From contig JAUIRK010000706.1 in NCBI GenBank assembly GCA_030549495.1, forward strand, positions 246,999 to 310,998: a stretch of 64,000 bases of DNA. Reading direction: 5' to 3'. Under the pieces are notes generated by a model. That model was not told the origin of the DNA, did no database searches, and saw only the letters and a list, made by a program, of their open reading frames with translations. Source of the stretch: Nectonema munidae (lineage: Eukaryota > Nematomorpha > Nectonematoida > Nectonematidae). Position 1 is the first letter of the stretch. Each line of letters opens with the position of its first letter. A program made the position numbers and the translations under genes. This document shows positions 48,601 to 57,600 of the stretch, one piece after another.

Positions 48601-51600
48601 AAGTTTCATCAATATTGACATCCCTCATCGCACCAATTGCTTTAAAATATTTTTTATAATTTTATTTTTTGTGATTAGCAATCTTATATTTTAGGGTTGG
48701 ATCAAATAAGGATTTTTGAAATCTCAATACAAATACATCTAATTTGTAATTAAAATAGAAAATATATTTGTATTTGATTCAATCCTGTATTTTTCTCACT
48801 AACATGACTGAGATTGAGGGATTTTTTTCATAAAAAACTAATTCTTATTGAGTTAGAGCACTGTATTTCTAACTCTTTTTTTTAACTCGTTTCTTTTTTT
48901 TTAGTTTTAAAAATTGAAAAGAAATTAATCTTTTCTTTCGCATTTAAAAATATGAAATATTAGGAAACTTTTTGCAAATATAACATAACATAATTTTATT
49001 GGAGAAAGTAGGCTGAGCTTATAAAATATCGCATCTATATAAAGAGAAGAATGTACGAGAATCAAACATACTAAAATATTCTATCCTTCCAATAAATGTC
49101 TAATCTATTCTTGAAAGTATATAAAGTAGGAGCATTCACAATGTAATCTGGAAGTGAGTTCCAACCATTGATCATTCTTTGAGAGAAAAATCTTCTCAAA
49201 TAAGACTTTTTACAATAAGATTTCTGAAATTTATAAGAGTGAAATCTTTGGGTTCTCTTTGAATATTCAAATAATATTTTTGAGCTAATATGCATGGAAT
49301 TATTAATTCGATTGTTTAAATATATTTAAACAATAATCGTTTCTGTCTTATCACTAAAAATTTTGTTCCATACTGTAATGCTATTTTATCTTAAACTACA
49401 AGAGAGAAATATTTAGTTATTGCATGTTAGATAGAGTTTAAAAATATTTTCCCATAGATTTCTTTTTCTACTGTACCGAAGTAAAATTACGAAACATTTT
49501 GACCCAAAAATTCAAAAATGATGTATTTTAAAATTTTTTTAATTTATAAAGAGTAACTTACAGAAGAATCTTTTTGTATAGTTTTATCAATGTGCTAGCA
49601 TTTTTATCTTGTTTCAATAGTGACGTTAATTGCAGGAGAGGAATTTCAGATTGAGTGATTTGCGAAGACTTCTTTAGCCAAAACATTGCCTGTTATTTTG
49701 AATATATTTTTTATTGTGTTAAAAATTTTCAGCTGAAGCACTCACTAATATACCAAAATGAGTAAGAAATTTTATTTTCATAAATTTACATCATATAAGA
49801 ATTTTTTCTTTTCCAGCATTTAAAATACAGTTTCTTATCACATTACGTATTTCATCTTATGATACTTTTGTATTCAGTTTTCTCGCTTTTCATAGATTCT
49901 ATGTAAAGTTGCCACTATTGGAAGAAGACATTTCGATCATTACTGCAGTCAACTCCCAAAAATAAATTGCACTTAACTGAAATACCAAAATGTTACAATT
50001 ATTTTTACAACAATAAATTTAGCATATTTTGAAAAGTGTCAAATTTTGCATCATTTCACGAAACAAGGCAGTGTGGGCTAGTCTAGGGTGTATTCCTGGT
50101 TCCCTCTTTCTACCTAGGCCTTTGCGTGAGAGTCTGATCTAGGCCTATATTGTGGTTGCCTGGCAATATACCCATCAACATAATGTCGAGGAACGAAGTG
50201 TCAATAGACATAATGTCGACACCATGAATTTTACTGAATCAACTAACGAAATTATGTCCTCTTCAAAGGGATGTCGACATTGTGTCCGTTGGCATTTTGC
50301 CTATTCACATATGCTGCACAAGCACATATAAATGTTTTTCTAGTAAAATTTTAGCGGAGGTTAATTAACTTTCAGGAATGCATGTTGGATTAAAAGATCA
50401 TTGTTTTATTTCTTTATGAAAATGTAGGTAGACAAACAAGTTTACATATTGTACATATAAAAAAGTTTTCAATCTAAAATATCTATAGTGTTTAAATACT
50501 GACATTCATTTTATATTTTTTGAAAAACTCTCTTTGAAAAAAACTTTACAAATACCTTTCTTTTTTAATAAAGCAATTCCATTCTAGTAAACTTTTGGAA
50601 TTTTACTCAATTTTTTTGCTTTGCAATATCTTCTTAGCTTTGAAATTAAGATAAACAGTTTAGATACTTGGGCTCATTTTTAACGATATGGAAGTTGCCA
50701 ACTCATTCTTTCGAAATTTTTTACACCAGACAGCTCTCTCGCCTTATAGTTGTCATTTTTCATATTCTTCCTTATTCTTGTGATATTTAAGATTTAAATA
50801 GTTCTATATCTTGATCTAAGAACAAACAAAACTTAGAACAACAAAATTTTGACCAAAACAAAGACTTATCAACTTCTTTTTACTTGTATAAAGAACCAAG
50901 ACCCAACCACAGCGTCAGATACTTTTCAGATTTTTTAAAATAATATTTAGCGGATTAATCAAGATACTGAAGCCTTACTATGCTAGTACAAGAATGCCTA
51001 TCTATTTATCACACAAGGAATCATTACTCATGTCATCTTACGGATCTGAAGTACAACTCTTCTTTCACAAAATTAAACTAAACCTCATTAAATTATACAC
51101 TGATATGCTGAAAAAATGAGAGAAGTGGCGCTCGCTCCATTTCTTGCACTCTTTACTTGATTTACTCTTTCTCTTTTTATTACTCCTTATTGCTGTCATC
51201 TTTATGTATACTCATGCAGTCACAAGATGTGAGTTGGGTGAAATAACTCTGCACTAATACTCGCCCATTTGATAAAAGAATTCAAATAATGATGAAATAA
51301 TGACTACCTGACAATATCTGTAAAGTATGATACCTTATTATTATCGTTTAGTTTCTTGTAGCATTTTCCCAAAAGATATTGGATCATCTAAAATAATATA
51401 AATTCATTTTAGTAATAGTAATTTCGATTCAAATTTTCTTAAATCTATTTTTCAATTAAATATCTAGCAAAATTCTGAAAGTATACTTATAACCAGGGGC
51501 GCGTAGTCGGAAGAAAATCATCACCCCAACTAATTTTATTGCTCCGACTTTATTTAAATTATTTGTCGAAGTTTTTATCACTAAACTTTATAAAAAAATT

Positions 51601-54600
51601 TTAATAGAAAGAAGATACAAAATGTAAAATACTACTCTTTCTTTTGAAAAACTTCTACTTGTTTCCATTTTCGCAGTTTTTTTGTAATTCATCTTTATTT
51701 TTGTGGCATCAATGAGTGTCAAAATGTTTAGATGAACATTGGAGATGTTCTTATTCTGTGTTGTGAAATGCTTCCAAGTTATTATTCATTTGTAAACTAC
51801 TTTCTAAAACTGAAAATAACAAATAGTTGCTTCTAAATTGTTGCAATATAATTAAAGCCATTGGCAAGTTTTTTTCAAAGTTTTCTTTTAATTCCATAAC
51901 ATACTATTTTAAATGAAGATTATCTCAAATCAGGTGTTTATTTTTTATTTAAATAATTATGAAGTGTCAAAAAAAAATTCTATTTTATCAAATTTCTCTA
52001 ATTGTGATGATAATAATAATAAACACACATTTATTTTTTTAGAGCCAAATTATCCTAGTAACGTATATCCTAGTACCAAATTCTCTGGGACAAAATAGTC
52101 CAGGAGGAAATTGTTCAGTACCGAATTTTTCGCTTACCCAAAAACGATTTATTAACCCTTTGAGGACCAGTGGGACACCGGTGTCCCAAAATAAAATTCC
52201 ATTGAAAAAGAAAGCAGACGAATCGTCTTCAAAATTTTGGTCTTCAAAGGGTTAAACATACAAATAAACTCGTCTGCGTTCATTAATGCTTTTTAATACA
52301 AATCTTCTGCGTTACACTGGATATCGTTTGATTATTCGTATAACGTTAACGAATTAGCAACTTGAAACATAAATTAGTAAATATAATAGCAACGCTATAG
52401 AGCCTGTTACATGAATATTTCTTTGTATGGTGACTTTTGAATCTGCATGTATGTATATATAATAGCTTCGCAAAACAAAAATCAAAATTAAATTAGTTAT
52501 TTATGTGTTTTACTAATTGGATAGTAAGTTTTAAAAAAATTTTGCAAGGAAACATAAATGTTTAGTCATGAGACAGTAAATTTCAATTTATGAAAATTTA
52601 ATGTTATTTATCTACTGATTTCTCAACTATTTATGTTAATTTTTAAAGATTTTTTATTTTTTTATCTTTTTTTTATAATTTTAAAAGATAGATGCCTATT
52701 TTAAAAATACCTGTTATATGTCACTTTAGGGTAATATACTTTATTAACTCGCACACTATTGTATTTACTATTTAGATAGCCGATCCACAAACCACGCAAT
52801 ATAGTTCCTTACTAATGTGATTCTTCCGTGATAAATAAAACTGGTTAAAATATTACCCAGTTGTTGCTAGCTTCAAAATTCGTTAAATTTTTGATAGCTT
52901 TCTTGTACTCTCCAATTAAATAGCTAAAAATATAAAATAAATTGTTAATAAGCTTGATAAAGGAATCAAGAATCATGTCTCTAGTCTATAGAAACGAGTC
53001 TAAAATTTGGGATTTTCAAAATATAATGAACTATTTAAAATGATCATGATGAAATTCTTACTCTTCTAATATTCTTATATTTAATATCATTTAAATAGTT
53101 TTAGATTTTTTTACTTATTATAAAAACTAAATTCTCTAATTTTTCTTTTCTGAACGTTAATCGTATGAATATAGTATTAGAAAAAGTTTATATGTTAAAT
53201 TAACTGACATTCAAAAATAGTGCTTGAACATCTTTTTAGACTTATATTAGGACTTTTAGAAATCAATAGAGTTAACTTTTGTTTTCTAATAGCACTTATT
53301 TTAAAACACCCTTGCTTGACAGAAATATTACTTCTAACATCAACGACGGACTCCGTGCTTTATGCAGATGTTAAAAATTCCTTCAATTTCGAATTTTATC
53401 CATTAAATTTAAAAAAATATATAAATAAATTTTAAAAATGTTATCTCAATCTTAAAAAAATCCTATATAACTGAAAAATCTCATTATCAAACCTGTTTAA
53501 CTTATTATATTAACAAAAGTTAGCTTTTCATTAATATGTTAACTTTTTTATCAGTCAGTTTTGTTTGTAATTAGTCTAAAATTTGTAAACATTTAAAAAG
53601 CTAACAAAAAAGCAAGTTTTAACAGTTTTTGGATGACTTCTATATTTTGAAGACCTCACAAATCAACTAAAAATAGATTATACTATTTTTATAATTATTT
53701 GAATAAAATATTTTTAATATGTGTAAAAATTTTGCAATCTCCCATGACTGAACATAAATTGATCCTCTCATCAAACAACTCTAAATAAAATTAGATTATT
53801 ATTTAAAATATTATATATGACTTCCATTTTGTTTTTTTGCAAACCTTCGCCTTGAATATTAAATCGCATCTTGTGGCAGTTGTAAAAGGTGTAAATCGGG
53901 TTAGTGACTGGACATGTTAAATTTGGATTCAGACCCGTCGTCAGACTCCAAGTACAGGAAAGGGGGAGAGAGCAAACTGATTTTAATTGGGGGCAGGACT
54001 ATCAGAAAGTGTCTACATTTATATATTTAAAGGGAGTTTCAAGACGCAAAATAAATCCTAGGCGGTGGGAGTGGGGGCAACTGAATCAACCAAACTAAAC
54101 TAAATTCAACCCTTCTTTCATATTAGTGATGGGGTGATAGCAAGATAACGCCCAAAACGGCACTGGAAAAAGGTCTCTAACTTAAAAAAATGTAACGATG
54201 TTGCTTTGAAATAATTAAAATCTTACAATGCCTTGGATATTAGGTATACATAATGAACTTCTTTCCTATTTAAATTTTTTGCCATTTCAAAATTTTGGAT
54301 AGCAAGCAAAGCGTCTCCATCTTCCAAATACTTTAAACCTAATTGGAAAGCGAAAAGTCTTTAGACTGTAAATTAATATAGAATAGCAGTGAAAATTTGT
54401 GAAAAAACATTTAAGATAAAGATGATGTTGAAATGTTACATCATCAGAATTACTTAACCACAAAGAAATTAAGGCAAAAGGAAAAACGAGTTTTAATGAA
54501 AGTGCTTTTTTATAATAGATTATTTTTATATTTTACTTGGAATTATTCGTATTTAATATATTTGTTTATACATTTAGCGGGGAATTCTGCATAAGAGTAG

Positions 54601-57600
54601 ATTTAATACCATTATTGATTGATTATAAACGTTGAATGGAGCATATTAAGACTTCTTTATATCGAATGAACTAGCATAGCGGAGAAGAGAAAGATTATAT
54701 ATCTAAAATAATATATGCGAATTTATACATTGCTTTTCAAGCAAAACAATTTACCTAGTCTTTCAAATGCTCTACAACAGAGGGGAGAACCTGCGTCCTT
54801 AGGGCCGGATGCGGCATTTTAAGTTTTGAAATGTGGTATTTGAAAAAGTATGATTATATAAGTTACAAATGTGTTTAATAGGCTCATTAAATATTGATTT
54901 TATTTATTGTTGTGAATCAACATTTTTTTACTTGACCCAAATTAAAAATCTTGTTCCAACCAATTAACAATTGGAACCTTTGGAAGATCAATTGATACTG
55001 AGATACAAAATGCCCTCTCAAAAAAGATAGGCAAAAGGCCATTACTTGTTAAAATATTTTTTCTCTATGTAATTTAGTTAAATAAAGTTACTTTTTCTTT
55101 TGTAGCATTTTGTTTAAAAAATACCGCTTCTATAGACAAAACGACATATTCTAAAAGGTCTTTAAACATAAAAAGGTTCCCAATCTATGCTCTACACCAG
55201 CGGTTCTTAACCTTTTTCATTTGCCGACCCATTTTACGTACGACACAAACACTCGCGACCCAACATGTAAACAAATAAGACGGATAATAAAAAACAATAT
55301 TTATCTAACTTTGATTTAAGAAATCGGTATTTTTTTTGGATTAGATTTTTTGGTTTACAAAAGAAACATGTTATTTATTACAATGTTTTAATTAGACAAA
55401 GAAGTTACAATTAATGAGAACGTTGCGTTTGAAGTTTTCTTGAAAGCTCTTCAAAACGTTGTTTTATTGTTGACAGACAACATCGCATGTCGTGCTACGG
55501 TGATAAACGATTTCGATATTTATTTTTAACAGCAATAAGTGTTGAAAAACCAGTCTAACACAAATACGTTGTTGGGAAAGAAGAAGGACATTAAGTGTTT
55601 TAAAAACCCCACCACTTCTTTTTCTTTATAAATCTATGTCCGAAAAGCACTCAAAGTTTCTGTTTAAAATCACATTCAAGAGCTTTGTCATTTTTATTTC
55701 AATTAGTTGCTCTTCTAATTGGTAGATATCAGAAATTTTCTGAGGTAGATCTTCAATTTACACATCAAATGGATTACTGACCGTATTCATTTCTACTTGT
55801 ATAATTAAGTTTTATTTTTGTTATTTCAAGATTTTTTTATCTTCCCGTTTTTCTCATTGGCCCTTGGCAACCCAAAAAAATTGCCAGGGGATCCAAATTT
55901 GGGTCGCGACCCAGGGCTAAGAACCGCTGCTCTACACATATCAATACTTTTTGAAAATTACAAAAATTGTTAACTTTAAATACTCCATGTTAATTTGAAA
56001 TACTGGACGTCGGTTGCGTAGTGGTTAAACTTCATAAATTTCATTCCAAAGGTCTCGAGTTCGATTTCCGATGTACCCCAAATATAATTTCTTGTTGTTT
56101 AATCTGGTGCCATCCTCGGGTTAACGTCAGGAAGAGCATTCGGTCGAGAAATGCACCACGCGGTTGAAATAAAAAGTCGCACAAATTTGTCTGTGTGAGG
56201 AGGCCAATCACACATATCAATTTTCATTATCAATTTATTTCCTATTTTTGGCAGTAATGTGTCGTTTTTGTAAAACCTCCCGCAAAAGTGATTGGATAGT
56301 ATAAAAAAATATAAGAGCTAAGAAAAGTTTTAACGTCCTACTATATCCCACTACAAATTATATTCTTGTACCTGTAACATAATATTCCATTTCCCAAAAT
56401 TGGTAATGTTTTTTGTGTTGAGTTAGTAAGGTTTGCATCATTCCATCATTTGAAGTGACATAACATGTCATCAAGAGCCAGTTATTTTCGGAGTAAGCTT
56501 GAAATAAAATTTCCTGTCAAAATGTAGCCAAAGATGTAAGAAGGAAATATATGGGGTAGAGCCATATATTAATAACATGTTAAACACCTAATTATATAAG
56601 AAAAATAATATAAATTTTCAGAGATTTTTTTAAATCGGCAGACTAAAAAATTTTTTTAATTTTTTTTTAGAATTTTTCATAACCATCCTATACACTTGGC
56701 ATTGTGAATACAATATAGTTATAAGTGTGTTTCTTATAACTGAAACAGATTAAAACTTTAGAACTTGTCATTTTTAAGCGTTTTTATCTTGTTATCCCTT
56801 CTATATACTAAAAAGTATCACCATCCACATGGAATTTTAATATTTTTATCTTTGGCTAAGAGATATGAAAATATAAACATCGTTTATAGAAAAAGATTTA
56901 TGCTAGTGGTGCTAAAGAAGATAACAATAACTAAATTTAAAAAAATCAAAAAATAAAAATGATTTCTCACGTCAATGTGAAAAGCTGATATTGTTTATTA
57001 TCAATAATTTAGTCAAGTGAGGGTTTGTATATCAGTCTCGTATTGCGTCAATTACTACACCATGAGTGCTGCTATTTTTAGAATTATTATCAATCATAAC
57101 AATCCATTTTTGCAAATATATGTAGAGGTGGATTGAATTAGCATCATTAAAAGAGTACCCGGACATTTAGCCAACGAAAATTTCGGCGAATGGACATTTA
57201 ACCCACGGACATTTTTGCAAATAAAAATATTATCAAACGGATATTTAGAGGAATGGACATTTAAGAGAAGGGTATTTTACCGATAATATAAAAACAATTT
57301 GCCATTTTTTCAAACTTTTGGAACCAAAAAATAATATTGTTGTAATGAATATTAACACTCAATAAAATACAGTTAAAATATAGATATAAAATATGGTGAT
57401 ATAACAGATTTGGCATGCAACTTCTAGTAGATAAAATTATTCATGGCATAATCTATGTACCTAAGTCATGTATAATCTTCCAAAACCATCTGAGGTTGGA
57501 CACGGGAGACAACCCTTCATAGCTTTTTATTATTATCATCCCATACCTAAAAGAATGAAGAAGTGCAACAACCTTTCATTAATTTATTCAATATTTAACT

